This document shows, one piece after another, positions 43,381 through 52,360 of a DNA stretch of 64,000 nt (position 1 is the stretch's first letter; each line of letters starts with the position of its first letter). The notes under the pieces were generated by a model. That model was not told where the DNA came from, did no database searches, and saw nothing but the letters and a program-made list of their open reading frames with translations. Source of the stretch: an uncultured Alphaproteobacteria bacterium (GTDB taxonomy: Bacteria > Pseudomonadota > Alphaproteobacteria > HIMB59); the NCBI GenBank assembly GCA_902616855.1, contig CACMUL010000002.1, positions 124,001-188,000 on the forward strand, given 5' to 3'. Position numbers and translations under genes: made by a program.

Positions 43381-45039
43381 ATGAGTGAGCAAGAAATATT
43401 AAATTTATTGAAAAATAATAAATTTATTGAAGCAAAACAATTAGTAGAAAATCTTTTAAAAACAGAAACAGAAAATTTAACTTATAAATTTTATTATGGG
43501 CTTATTTTAGCCAACGATAGAAAATATAAAGAGGCAATACCTTTTTTTGAGGAGGTTTTATTAGCTGACCGAAACCATTATGACTCAAATTTTAATATAG
43601 CTGGATGTTATCAGGGTCTTTTAATTTTTGATAAAGCTATAGAGTCTTATAAGAATTGCTCAAAGATTGACGTAAATAAATTTGAACCCTATCATCAGAT
43701 AGGAGTCTGCTATAGACAATTGAGAGAATACGAGGACTCGATAATATTTTTAAATAAGGCTTTAGAAATTTCTCTCAATGCAAAATCTCTTTATGTTTTA
43801 GGTAATGTATATAGAGAAAATGGTCAATTGGAAGAAGCTAGAAAATTTTTTACAAAATCTATAAGCGTAAATAAAGAGTTTACCCAATCGAAACTATCTA
43901 TTGCAAATTTGGAAATAGATAATGGCAACTATGATCAAGCATCAAAATTGTTAGATGAAATAATCCAATCTGATAATAGTGATCGAAACATGATATCTGC
44001 ACAAATTATGATTGGATATATTTTAAAATCAAAAGGAGAATTTGAGGAAGCGATAAGAATAAATAAAGATATTTTGGAAAAAGACCCTAAAAATATCGAT
44101 GCATCTTATAATATTTCACAATGTTATTTATTTACTAAAGATTATGAGAAAGCCTGGTTCTTTCATGAATCAAGATATAATTTACAAAACTTAGTTTTAT
44201 TGAAACAGATATATGAGAGTTTTAATAAACCCAAATGGGATTTGAGTAGACCAAAAAAAAATGTTCTTTTCTATGGTGAACAAGGTATTGGTGAGCAGAT
44301 AATATACTCTCAATTTTTTGAGACTGTAAAAGATCAATTTGATAACTCAACTATTGCTGTGAATGAAAAATTAATACCTTTTTTTAAAAAAATTTACCCA
44401 AATACAAAAATAATAAATTATAAAAAAATTTTTGAATATAGTGATTATGATTATCATTTACCTATGGGATCAATGGGATTATACTTTCAAAAAAATATCA
44501 ATCAAATTAACTTACAAAGAAAAATCTCATATTCTTCTGACTCAAAAATCCCTGATAAAATTAAAAAACTTCGATGTGGCATATCATGGAAAAGTACAAA
44601 TAAAATTTTTGGAAACAAAAAATCTATTGAGCTAAATAGCTTTAAAAATATTTTATCAAATGAAAATATAGAGTTTATAAATCTACAATATTCTGATGAA
44701 ACAAAAGAAATTAACCAAGTAGAAAAAGATCTTGATAAAAAAATTTTTGTGGAGCATGAAATAGATTGTTTTAATGATATCGACGGAGTTGCAGGCTTAA
44801 TAAAGTCTTGTGATTTCTTAATTACAGTTAGCAATTCAAACGCTCATATTTCAGGAAAATTAGGTGTGAAAACATTATTACTGCTTCCATATAACGATGG
44901 CAAACTTTGGTATTGGGGATTAAATAATGATAGAGATATTGTTTGGTACCCATCTATTTTGCCAATAAGGCAAGAAAGTGTAAATAACTGGGAAAGTTGT
45001 CTTTCAAAGTTATACAAAGAGTTTGAAAATTACTTGTAA
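43381..45039 (+). CDS. TPR protein with GT9-like glycosyltransferase domain
   Basis: A 552-aa protein. Residues ~1-260 are about seven TPR units (for example FYYGLILANDRKYKEAIPFFEEVL, YVLGNVYRENGQLEEARKFF). Residues ~285-552 match the heptosyltransferase-like domain of TPR-glycosyltransferases: KNVLFYGEQGIGEQIIYSQF, CGISWKS, SIELNSFKNIL, IKSCDFLITVSNSNAHISGKLG, LLLPYNDGKLWYWG. No signal peptide, so cytoplasmic. It opens the glycan region, five bases after the LysE gene. Donor and acceptor are unknown; protein O-glycosylation or surface-glycan synthesis is possible. Confidence 0.82.
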   Translation: MSEQEILNLLKNNKFIEAKQLVENLLKTETENLTYKFYYGLILANDRKYKEAIPFFEEVLLADRNHYDSNFNIAGCYQGLLIFDKAIESYKNCSKIDVNKFEPYHQIGVCYRQLREYEDSIIFLNKALEISLNAKSLYVLGNVYRENGQLEEARKFFTKSISVNKEFTQSKLSIANLEIDNGNYDQASKLLDEIIQSDNSDRNMISAQIMIGYILKSKGEFEEAIRINKDILEKDPKNIDASYNISQCYLFTKDYEKAWFFHESRYNLQNLVLLKQIYESFNKPKWDLSRPKKNVLFYGEQGIGEQIIYSQFFETVKDQFDNSTIAVNEKLIPFFKKIYPNTKIINYKKIFEYSDYDYHLPMGSMGLYFQKNINQINLQRKISYSSDSKIPDKIKKLRCGISWKSTNKIFGNKKSIELNSFKNILSNENIEFINLQYSDETKEINQVEKDLDKKIFVEHEIDCFNDIDGVAGLIKSCDFLITVSNSNAHISGKLGVKTLLLLPYNDGKLWYWGLNNDRDIVWYPSILPIRQESVNNWESCLSKLYKEFENYL

Positions 45040-45067
45040 ATAGACTTAACATCACTAGGTTTGATTC

Positions 45068-45760
45068 ATGAATATTTATATTGGTTATGACAGTAGAGAG
45101 GATCTAGCCTATCAAGTCTGCAACCATAGTATTAAATCAAGATCTAAAGCTGCAAATATTTTTCCTTTAAAACTAAATGAATTGAAAGATAAAGGTTATT
45201 ACACGCGTGGAGAGGACAAACTAGGCTCAACTGAATTTACATTTTCAAGATTTTTAGTTCCAATACTTAATGAGTATAAAGGATGGGCACTATTTTGTGA
45301 TTGTGATTTATTATTTTTAAATCCAATTGAGGAACTATTTTCTATAGTTGATAATAAATTTGCTGTTATGTGCGTTCAGCATGATTACAATCCAAAAGGC
45401 AAAACAAAAATGGATGGAAGATTACAGTCAATTTATCCGAGAAAAAATTGGAGTTCTGTTGTTTTATGGAATTGTGAACATCCATCTAATAAAAAGATAA
45501 CTACAAAATTAATTAATGACCCTGATACTACTGGTAAATACCTACATCGTTTTAGTTGGTTAAAAGATAGTGAAATTGGTGAAATAAGTCATGAATGGAA
45601 TTGGCTAGTAGGATGGTATGAGGAACCTAAAGATGGAAAACCTAAAGCAATACATTACACAGAAGGAGGACCTTGGTTCCCACAGTATAGATTTTGTGAC
45701 TATCATAAAGTTTGGAAAGATAAATTAATTGAAATGATGAACACAGAAATAAAGATTTAA
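45068..45760 (+). CDS. GT8-like nucleotide-sugar glycosyltransferase
   Basis: A 230-aa GT-A-fold protein. It begins MNIYIGYDSREDLAYQV, has the metal-binding DxD in WALFCDCDLLFLNP, and a late AIHYTEGGPWF, which matches the HxxG-x-PW donor-site motif of GT8-like enzymes. No membrane segment. It lies 28 bases after the TPR-GT gene and 41 bases before a second GT-A-like gene. Confidence 0.8.
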   Translation: MNIYIGYDSREDLAYQVCNHSIKSRSKAANIFPLKLNELKDKGYYTRGEDKLGSTEFTFSRFLVPILNEYKGWALFCDCDLLFLNPIEELFSIVDNKFAVMCVQHDYNPKGKTKMDGRLQSIYPRKNWSSVVLWNCEHPSNKKITTKLINDPDTTGKYLHRFSWLKDSEIGEISHEWNWLVGWYEEPKDGKPKAIHYTEGGPWFPQYRFCDYHKVWKDKLIEMMNTEIKI

Positions 45761-45801
45761 TTTCAAATATCTTGATTAAAAATTTTAATAAACTCTAAGT
45801 C

Positions 45802-46539
45802 TTGATTACAATTGCTTTTTTTTGGGTAGGTGAAAATATTGATATACCTATGTCGCTTGTCAAGTCAGTAAGGTTAGTTATGGGCCAGGCTATTAATTTG
45901 GTCCAATTAACAAATCGCGAAACAAAGGAAATAGAAGGAGTCACTTCTGTCCATAGGTTTCAGTTATCTCCAAAGATAATGGTAGCTAGGTTGGAGGCTT
46001 ATTCATATTATAAACCGGAGACTGATGAGGTTTTTTTTTGTGACGCTGATTGTTTATTTATAAATAAACTTTCATTACCATGTAAAAACGCAAATGGTAT
46101 TTATTTATCTAAAAGGCAAGAAGATTTTAAATTAAATCATAATTATCCGGAATATTATGAGGAGTTTGTTAATAAAACAGCAAATCAAGTAATGCCCTTT
46201 TTATTTGGTGCATTGGCAACTAAAGGAAATCAACAAAAGTTTTTTCAAGATTTACTAAACACTTGTCTTGAATTACCAGAGAAATTCCACCGTTGGTACG
46301 GTGACCAGTATTCTTTGTATCTTAATACCAAAGATAAAAAAGATAGTTATTTAATGCTTGATCCAAATGTATATCAATATGTAATTAAAAAACCTTTGTT
46401 AATAAATAAATTGAAAAAACTTCATAAAAATAATGTTCAAATGTTACACTTTAAGGGGCCTAATACAAAAATTTTATTAGAACAAGCTTTTATACTAATA
46501 AGTTTTTTTTATGAAGAATTGAAATCTAAAATAAATTAA
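45802..46539 (+). CDS. Second GT-A fold (GT8-like) glycosyltransferase
   Basis: A 245-aa protein starting at TTG 45802, MITIAFFWVGENID. It has the DxD motif VFFCDADCLFIN and a late MLHFKGPNTK, which resembles the H-x-x-G-x-x-K donor loop of GT8 enzymes; HRWYGDQYSLYL is a likely acceptor/donor region. Sequence similarity to the preceding GT is limited to the fold motifs. Role in surface-glycan assembly inferred from neighbours. Confidence 0.7.
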   Translation: MITIAFFWVGENIDIPMSLVKSVRLVMGQAINLVQLTNRETKEIEGVTSVHRFQLSPKIMVARLEAYSYYKPETDEVFFCDADCLFINKLSLPCKNANGIYLSKRQEDFKLNHNYPEYYEEFVNKTANQVMPFLFGALATKGNQQKFFQDLLNTCLELPEKFHRWYGDQYSLYLNTKDKKDSYLMLDPNVYQYVIKKPLLINKLKKLHKNNVQMLHFKGPNTKILLEQAFILISFFYEELKSKIN

Positions 46540-46603
46540 ATTTTGTTTTGTAACAACAATGAAGCTAACATCTTAATATATTAAATTAGTTCTAAAGGAA
46601 TAA

Positions 46604-47254
46604 TTACCAACTTAAAATGAAATCACTATGTACCTGCTCTATGATGATAGCACCATATTTTTTTAGAATATTTAAAGCTTTGTATTTACTATCACCATAT
46701 CTTTTAGAGTGATCTTTTTGTTCAATGATAATTATGGGTTTATGTTTTTTAAAAGTATTTTCTGCACCTATAACTACATTACTTTCGTAGCCTTCTACAT
46801 CAATTTTAACAAAATCTAGATTTTCAAATTCAAATTCATCTAACATTTTCATTTTTACTAGATTTTTTTCATTAATGTCTTTGGAAATATGAGTCGCTCC
46901 AGTATTTTTTAAATCAATATCTAAAGAAACTAATTTATTAGCTTCTCCGATTGCAAATGGAAACAACTTGACATTATTAGTGCTTATATTTCTACCGAAG
47001 CATTCTCTAAATATACTTATTGGTTCAAATGCATAAGTTTTTTTAAAATTTATACTTAAATAAAAACTCCAAAAACCACAGTGAGCCCCTATATCTATGG
47101 CGGTATTTTTTTTCTTAATATGGTGAAAACATCTGGATAAATGTTTTGGCTGATAAAGTTTTTTACTATTGATCTCAATCGATTTTGAAAAATACTCATC
47201 AAAATGAACATCATCAAAAGGCAACCACCATCCATGAACAAATTTAAGTGACAT
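46604..47254 (-). CDS. FkbM-family methyltransferase
   Basis: A 216-aa SAM-dependent methyltransferase. SAM motif TAIDIGAHCGFWSFYLS, acidic motif TYAFEPI, and the FkbM-typical DFVKIDVEGYESNVVIGAENTFKKHKPIIIIE. FkbM enzymes O-methylate sugars or small molecules and are common in polysaccharide clusters. Convergent with the GT gene; it is the only minus-strand gene between 42 and 51 kb. Confidence 0.9.
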   Translation of the reverse strand: MSLKFVHGWWLPFDDVHFDEYFSKSIEINSKKLYQPKHLSRCFHHIKKKNTAIDIGAHCGFWSFYLSINFKKTYAFEPISIFRECFGRNISTNNVKLFPFAIGEANKLVSLDIDLKNTGATHISKDINEKNLVKMKMLDEFEFENLDFVKIDVEGYESNVVIGAENTFKKHKPIIIIEQKDHSKRYGDSKYKALNILKKYGAIIIEQVHSDFILSW

Positions 47255-47412
47255 AATTTATATATTAACTCAAAAATTTTTTATTATTTAATTTTTTTGT
47301 ATTAATTTTGTTATAATTTTCAAATAATTGATGTTGAACATATAGTTTAACGTGTAAATTGTTAGTAATTGGTATTAATTATTAATGGCTTTTACATTTA
47401 TGGATTAGTGGA

Positions 47413-48288
47413 ATGATTAAATTATCATTAATTAAAATTCTTAAAGCAATATTTTTTATATTAATATTCAAAACTAATTCTATAGCTGATAATTTCCATT
47501 TTGATCAAAATAATAAATTATTTATAGAAACAACAAATAGTGGTTTTAATTTTCATAAAAATTATATGGGCCAAAATAAACATAATTTTAGTTATATAAA
47601 GGAAAGTTCAAAATCACGAAGTGGAAATTATTATCAAAAATTTGAGCTTAGAAATGGTGATTGTTTTGGCGATGAAAATTGGAGTGACTGCAATAATGAT
47701 AGACAAAGGATTGAACTTTCTTCTGAGCCAAATCAACCAATATCTGGAAAACAATGTTATGGTTACAGTATAAAACTATCTAGTAATTTTACTGATATTA
47801 GAAAAGTTAGCACAACATTAGGTCAGATACACCAAAAGGGTGGTCCATCTGGAAAAGCAAATAGTTTACCTTCCTTCCCACCATTGATTCAAATTGATGC
47901 TAGAAAAGGAAATTTGTACTTAAATTGGCATAAACTAAGTGGTTCTAGAGATAATGTTAAAGATGAGTCTAAATATTATAAATTAAAAACATTAAACAGT
48001 ATGAAAGGTGTGTGGACAGATATCTCTTTGTGCTTAGATTTTGAAAATAAGAGAATAGATGCTTGGATTGATGGTAATAACATTGTTAAAATTTTAGAAC
48101 CACCAATATTTTTTGAGCCAGAATCAATTTACTTTAAACACGGTATATATCAGTCATTCATAAGTAACTACACATCATTTAAAGGGGCAACACCTACGCA
48201 AATTGTATTTTATGATGAAGTGAGAAGGGGAAATTCAATTGAGGATGTAGATATCAACGTTAACCCTAATTTAACATTTGTTGATTAA
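47413..48288 (+). CDS. Secreted polysaccharide lyase (heparin-lyase-I-like jelly roll)
   Basis: A 291-aa protein with a signal peptide (about 1-25, ending NSIAD) and the jelly-roll Polysacc_lyase pattern: DRQRIELSSEPNQPISGKQCYGYSIKLSSNF, TLGQIHQKGGP, PPLIQIDARKGNLYLNW, IYFKHGIYQSF and VFYDEVRRG. Members cleave acidic polysaccharides by beta-elimination. The catalytic His/Tyr candidates are in QIHQKG and FKHGIYQ. Next to glycan-synthesis genes it probably trims or releases the cell's own polymer rather than feeding on a foreign one; both readings are open. Confidence 0.75.
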   Translation: MIKLSLIKILKAIFFILIFKTNSIADNFHFDQNNKLFIETTNSGFNFHKNYMGQNKHNFSYIKESSKSRSGNYYQKFELRNGDCFGDENWSDCNNDRQRIELSSEPNQPISGKQCYGYSIKLSSNFTDIRKVSTTLGQIHQKGGPSGKANSLPSFPPLIQIDARKGNLYLNWHKLSGSRDNVKDESKYYKLKTLNSMKGVWTDISLCLDFENKRIDAWIDGNNIVKILEPPIFFEPESIYFKHGIYQSFISNYTSFKGATPTQIVFYDEVRRGNSIEDVDINVNPNLTFVD

Positions 48289-48303
48289 AATATTTATGTG
48301 ATT

Positions 48304-48378
48304 TGGAGCGGGCGAAGGGATTCGAACCCTCGACTTCAACCTTGGCAAGGTTGCGCTCTACCCCTGAGCTACGCCCGC
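48304..48378 (-). tRNA. tRNA-Gly (GCC)
   Basis: On the minus strand, a complete cloverleaf: acceptor GCGGGCG/CGCCCGC, D arm GCTC-AGGGGTA-GAGC, anticodon arm CAACC-TTGCCAA-GGTTG with anticodon GCC, T arm GAGGG-TTCGAAT-CCCTT, discriminator T and encoded CCA. 72 nt plus CCA. No integrase or repeat of the 3' end was seen beside it. Confidence 0.97.
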
Positions 48379-48766
48379 TTAATTTTGATTCTTTTGACTT
48401 TTAAGTACCGAATTACATAGATAAAGTAACTTGGTTTACCTATAGAACCACAAAATGCGATCTGCATTATATATTTTTGCATATTCAAGGCAATACACAT
48501 ATTCAGGTAAAATGAATTTCTAGACATCATTAAGATATAATTATTATTATTCTTTAAAATGGTTTTATATTTGTTTTTTTTTCAATCTTAATAGTAGATT
48601 ATAATAACTTTTCTTATTTAATATTAATGAAGATTTAAAAATTATATAATTTAATCATAAGCTTCATTTAGATAAATTATTAATATAAATTTAAATTAAG
48701 TTGTATAATTTTCGTCTGTTAAAATTATTATGATAATTGTTACTAAAAAAGGTATTTCTGTGAACA
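48379..48766. other. Intergenic region, 388 bp, no gene seen
   Basis: Very AT-rich sequence between the minus-strand tRNA-Gly and the plus-strand YLDPST gene. It must hold the tRNA promoter (right to left) and the promoter of the 48767 transcription unit. I see no ORF with coding character. A TATAAT at ~48703 within gttgtataatttt is a possible -10 for the plus strand, without a convincing -35. A short AATGC/GCATT inverted repeat near 48455 has no T run. Confidence 0.5.
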
Positions 48767-48958
48767 ATGTATAGAGTATGTTGGATTTTTTTGCTTGCTT
48801 TGTTATTCCCAAAAACATCATGGGCATATTTAGATCCTAGCACTATACAAATTTTTTTAGCAAGTGTGGTAGGGTTTATATCGGCTATGCTAATATACGC
48901 AAAATCAATTATTCAAAAAATAAAAAAATTTTTTACTAACTTAAGAAAAAAGAAATAA
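48767..48958 (+). CDS. Small YLDPST membrane protein of glycan loci
   Basis: A 63-aa protein: signal-like helix (about 4-19), then AYLDPSTIQIFLASVVGFISAMLIYAKS, a second helix and a basic tail (IKKFFTNLRKKK). Small proteins with a mature N-terminus like AYLDPGTG and two helices recur beside polysaccharide or sulfatase-like genes; I know of no defined role. It is two bases upstream of the CDP-glycerol phosphotransferase-like gene, so cotranscribed. Confidence 0.65.
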   Translation: MYRVCWIFLLALLFPKTSWAYLDPSTIQIFLASVVGFISAMLIYAKSIIQKIKKFFTNLRKKK

Positions 48959-48960
48959 TT

Positions 48961-50025
48961 TTGAAATTATTATTTAATTTTCTAAAATATTTAAGAGACT
49001 ATATTCAAATTCTATCTAAAAAAGAATTTGATATTATTTTTTTTTCTGAGGGTAAAGATCATTTAGTTTTTTTAGAACCAATTTTAAAATATTTAGATCA
49101 AAATTTTAAATTTAGTATCCTTTATATAACTTTAGACCCTAAAGATGTCACATTACGAAAAGAGCCTAATATTGATTATTATTATTTCCCCTCTATCTCA
49201 TATGCATATTCTTTGCTTGGAAATATTAAAAGTAAATTTCTCATAACCACAATTAATGATATAGGAAATGCTGGATATCTAAAAAAAACTGAAAATATAA
49301 AATATTACATTTATACTTATCATTCATTAATAAGCACACTTAGCGGCTACAGTTATAATTCACTAAAAAATTTTGACATAATTTTCTGTGCAGCAAAATA
49401 TCAAGTGACTGAAATTAGATTTTTAGAAAAAAAATATAGTCAAAATAGAAAGAAACTTTTCCCATTAGGTTATAGTAAAATTAACAATTTAAGAAAATAT
49501 GAGAATCAATCTGATAATAATATGATACTACTCGCATTCACTTGGGGTAGTAATTCATTTTTTTCAAATCATAAATTAGATAAATTAATAGAAATTCTTT
49601 TGAATGATGGATATCAGGTTTGTATTCGGCCTCATCCAGAAACTTTTAAACAAGACTCAAAACGAATAAGAAATTTAATGAGTCTTTTTAAGCATGATAA
49701 GTTAATATTGGATAACCAAGGCGATGACTATTATTTAAGAAAAGCAAAAATATTGATTACTGATTGGTCAGGTATCTTTTTTGATTTTTATTTTGGTTTA
49801 GGCAAAAAAACAATATTTATTAAATCTAATAGGAAAAACAACAATTTAGAATTTGAAAGCTACAATATTAAAACGCATGAAGAATTAATCAGAAACAAAA
49901 TATCTGATGAAGTACAAGTTGAAGATGTTTTGAAAGCTTTGAATAAGGATTTAAAATATATAGATGATGACTTTTTATATAAGAACTTCGAAAGAAACTT
50001 ATACAAATTTTTTAGCAAAATTTAA
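48961..50025 (+). CDS. CDP-glycerol glycerophosphotransferase-like protein
   Basis: A 354-aa protein starting at TTG 48961. The C-terminal half has the family hallmarks YQVCIRPHPETFKQDSKRI, ILITDWSGIFFDFYFGLGKKTIFI, and an N-terminal GT-B half with FDIIFCAAKYQVTEI. Such enzymes add glycerol-phosphate or other polyol-phosphates to surface polymers such as teichoic acids or capsule; in Gram-negatives they serve capsule and LPS modification. Its place beside a sulfatase-fold phosphotransferase suggests phosphodiester decoration of a glycan. Confidence 0.8.
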   Translation: MKLLFNFLKYLRDYIQILSKKEFDIIFFSEGKDHLVFLEPILKYLDQNFKFSILYITLDPKDVTLRKEPNIDYYYFPSISYAYSLLGNIKSKFLITTINDIGNAGYLKKTENIKYYIYTYHSLISTLSGYSYNSLKNFDIIFCAAKYQVTEIRFLEKKYSQNRKKLFPLGYSKINNLRKYENQSDNNMILLAFTWGSNSFFSNHKLDKLIEILLNDGYQVCIRPHPETFKQDSKRIRNLMSLFKHDKLILDNQGDDYYLRKAKILITDWSGIFFDFYFGLGKKTIFIKSNRKNNNLEFESYNIKTHEELIRNKISDEVQVEDVLKALNKDLKYIDDDFLYKNFERNLYKFFSKI

Positions 50026-50027
50026 AA

Positions 50028-50347
50028 ATGAATAAAAATTTATTGTTATTTAACTTTTTAATTTTATATATTTTTATATTACTACCCTCATTTTATTTTA
50101 TTAATAACTATGAATTTTTTTCTTTTTTTCTTTTATTCTAACAAACATTTTCTTTTATTTTAAATATTTTCGACAATCTAATAAAATTCTTTTAGTTTTA
50201 ATATTTACAATTTGTTTTATAACAATTGGTAACTTCTTTATTGATTATACTGATAATATAATTGAGCTATCTATTACGAAATCTGAAGCTAATTTAGTAA
50301 ATGTTATACTAGGTTTAATCTTATCTTTTATTTTTGCAATCGTATTA
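50028..50347 (+). pseudogene. N-terminal membrane part of the sulfatase-like gene, split by a frameshift
   Basis: ATG 50028 opens a frame MNKNLLLFNFLILYIFILLPSFYFINNYEFFSFF that stops at 50139-50141. The frame of the following sulfatase ORF is open from 50114 and encodes further hydrophobic helices (ILLVLIFTICFITIGNFF, NVILGLILSFIFAIVLM). Joining the two in the T-rich run between 50114 and 50138 (gaattttttctttttttctttta) would give one protein of ~545 aa with an N-terminal membrane domain, as expected for LTA-synthase/sulfatase-like transferases. The break is a homopolymer indel, an assembly error, or -1 slippage. Confidence 0.65.
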
Positions 50348-51664
50348 ATGAAATATAAACCATTAATAAATTTTTTTCTTTTAGCTATTTTTTTAACATT
50401 CATTTATCAAAACCTTTTTTTTATTTTTTTTAAAGATATTAATAATGATGTAACTAGACAATTAGATAAACAATCAATTTTTGCAGCATCAGAACAAGAT
50501 AATCTTTTTATTATTAGCTTTGACGGTGTATCAGGAAGATTAATGAATGAGTTAATTAAACATGACGCAAAATTTTTTGAAAACTTTACTTTTTTTCCTA
50601 ATGTTATTTCACAAGGTTCGCATACTCAAAGTAGCATGATTGGCGAAATATACGGTTCTAGAAATTATAAAGAATACGGCGAAACAATTGATGATATGAT
50701 TATGAATTTAGACAAAAATCCGACTCTCAAAAATAATTTAATTCATAACTCATATCAAAATCATTTAATTGGTAATTATTATTCTGATATTCTTAAAGAT
50801 AAATTTGATACTGTTAACTTTTTTGAACAATATAAAATTGAGTCATCGATCAAATATTATTTAGACTTATTATCAATAATTCAATGTAAAATTTCATTTT
50901 GTATTGATAGAAGAATGATTATTAGCAATCTTTACCATTATATTGCTTTAAAAACCAATTTAGTTAATTATGCTGTCATCAGTAATGCGGATCTTTGGCA
51001 AAGAATTTATGATGATTTTATCAAAAATTTAAAGTCTGATAAAAATATTAAAAATAAAATATTCACAATTCACTTTAATCAAACTCATAGCCCTCCAAGT
51101 TTAAATGAAAAATGTATGACAGTTGGCTATAAAGAGTTTTTAAAAAATTATGATGGCAAAGGTGCTCAACTCAATGCTAAATGTACTTACAACAATATTA
51201 AAAAATTCATTTTGAAATTAAAGGAAATAAATATTTTTGATAATTCTAACATTTTAATTAAATCTGATCATGGATATTCTGCCGAACATTTTAATAAATA
51301 TCCCTATAATTTAGGAATTAATGGAAATATAAATATCGGCATAGATAGGTTTAATCCTTTCATACTTGTTAAGAAAAAAAATAATGTAAATAAAAAGTTT
51401 GAAATAATATCTGAACAAGTTCTTATAAATGATATTGCAAAATCACTATGTCTATTAAAAAATAAAGAAAAAAACTGCGAAGTTTATGGTGGAACTAATC
51501 TTTTTGATTTTGATAAGAATTTTGATGAGTCATTTTTTGTTTATCTTCCAAAGAATAAAAATAGTAATCATGATTTAAAAAATTCAGTAGAAATTGAATT
51601 CAACTCTCGAAATATAAATTTTAAAAATTGGTTAATTATTAATAATTTTATTAAAGTTGATTAG
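50348..51664 (+). CDS. Sulfatase-fold (alkaline phosphatase superfamily) phosphotransferase-like protein
   Basis: A 438-aa product from the track start; the reading frame is open further upstream (see the frameshift entry). After hydrophobic helices, the catalytic domain shows the first metal motif LFIISFDGVSG, the nucleophile region SHTQSSMIGEIYGSR, HFNQTHSPPS and the late metal motif ILIKSDHGYSAEH. The layout (membrane helices then periplasmic sulfatase fold) is that of phosphoglycerol or phosphoethanolamine transferases rather than true sulfatases. Its end overlaps the convergent nucleotidyltransferase gene by 33 bases. Acceptor unknown. Confidence 0.78.
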   Translation: MKYKPLINFFLLAIFLTFIYQNLFFIFFKDINNDVTRQLDKQSIFAASEQDNLFIISFDGVSGRLMNELIKHDAKFFENFTFFPNVISQGSHTQSSMIGEIYGSRNYKEYGETIDDMIMNLDKNPTLKNNLIHNSYQNHLIGNYYSDILKDKFDTVNFFEQYKIESSIKYYLDLLSIIQCKISFCIDRRMIISNLYHYIALKTNLVNYAVISNADLWQRIYDDFIKNLKSDKNIKNKIFTIHFNQTHSPPSLNEKCMTVGYKEFLKNYDGKGAQLNAKCTYNNIKKFILKLKEINIFDNSNILIKSDHGYSAEHFNKYPYNLGINGNINIGIDRFNPFILVKKKNNVNKKFEIISEQVLINDIAKSLCLLKNKEKNCEVYGGTNLFDFDKNFDESFFVYLPKNKNSNHDLKNSVEIEFNSRNINFKNWLIINNFIKVD

Positions 51665-52360
51665 ATCTTTATAATTATCAATCTCATACCATTCTCCAGA
51701 GTATTTTAAAGGTTTAAGTAAGAAATCTTTTTTATTTAAAAAATTTAGAAAAGATGTCATATCGATATTTTTTTGACAATTTTTATATTTATCTTTCAAT
51801 TTAGTTATAAAATTTTTTGGTATATAAACTAAACCCATGTATTGGTATTTGACATTGTTTAATTCTTTAATTTTCGTTCCAATTTCAACAATTTTATGGC
51901 CTTGTATAATAAGATTTTCAGCATCTTCTTGAATATTCTGTCCTCTTTGTTCCCATACTTTCAACCAATTGTAAAGGACAGGTAAAGTAATATTTTTAGC
52001 TTTTAGTTTTTTTATTCTACTAATAAGTATTTTGTTGAAAACAATATCAGAATATATCACCAATGTATTTTGCTCTTTCATATTACATAACCCATTAATC
52101 ATTGAGTGAACAATTCCAGTACTATTAAATTCTTTATTATGAATAAAATTAATATTTTTTTTATCTTTTAAGTGATTAATTATTTTATCTTTATTAAAAC
52201 CAACAGAAATATATATTTTTTTTAGATTATAATACTCCAAATCTAAAATTAATTTCTTAATAATTGTTAAATCTTTTTTTATTTCAATAAGACATTTATT
52301 GAAACCAATTTTGCTATAAATTCTTGAACTTTTTCCTGCAGCCAATATTAGTATTTGCAT
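51632..52360 (-). CDS. Nucleotidyltransferase, likely CTP:phosphoglutamine cytidylyltransferase (Cj1416-like)
   Basis: A 242-aa GT-A-fold NTP transferase starting MQILILAAGKSSR, with NKCLIEI (substrate Lys), LVIYSDIVF (metal Asp) and a C-terminal GEWYEIDN motif typical of LicC-like cytidylyltransferases. Alone it could be any sugar or choline nucleotidyltransferase. As the third gene after a glutamine-kinase-like PPDK protein and a class-I amidotransferase, it matches Campylobacter Cj1416, which makes CDP-glutamine-phosphate (gamma-glutamyl-CDP-amidate). Its start follows directly after the amidotransferase stop. Confidence 0.78.
   Translation of the reverse strand: MQILILAAGKSSRIYSKIGFNKCLIEIKKDLTIIKKLILDLEYYNLKKIYISVGFNKDKIINHLKDKKNINFIHNKEFNSTGIVHSMINGLCNMKEQNTLVIYSDIVFNKILISRIKKLKAKNITLPVLYNWLKVWEQRGQNIQEDAENLIIQGHKIVEIGTKIKELNNVKYQYMGLVYIPKNFITKLKDKYKNCQKNIDMTSFLNFLNKKDFLLKPLKYSGEWYEIDNYKDLINFNKIINN

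Noticed and set aside
44502-44834. 110-aa minus-strand ORF inside the TPR-glycosyltransferase gene
   Set aside because: Shadow of the conserved GT domain coding strand.
48304-48378. tRNA-Gly as an integration site of a mobile island
   Set aside because: No integrase gene, no direct repeat of the tRNA 3' end and no shift in gene type that requires insertion.
48445-48470. AATGC-GATCT-GCATT inverted repeat as a terminator or operator
   Set aside because: Only five base pairs, no T run, and no adjacent gene end it would serve.
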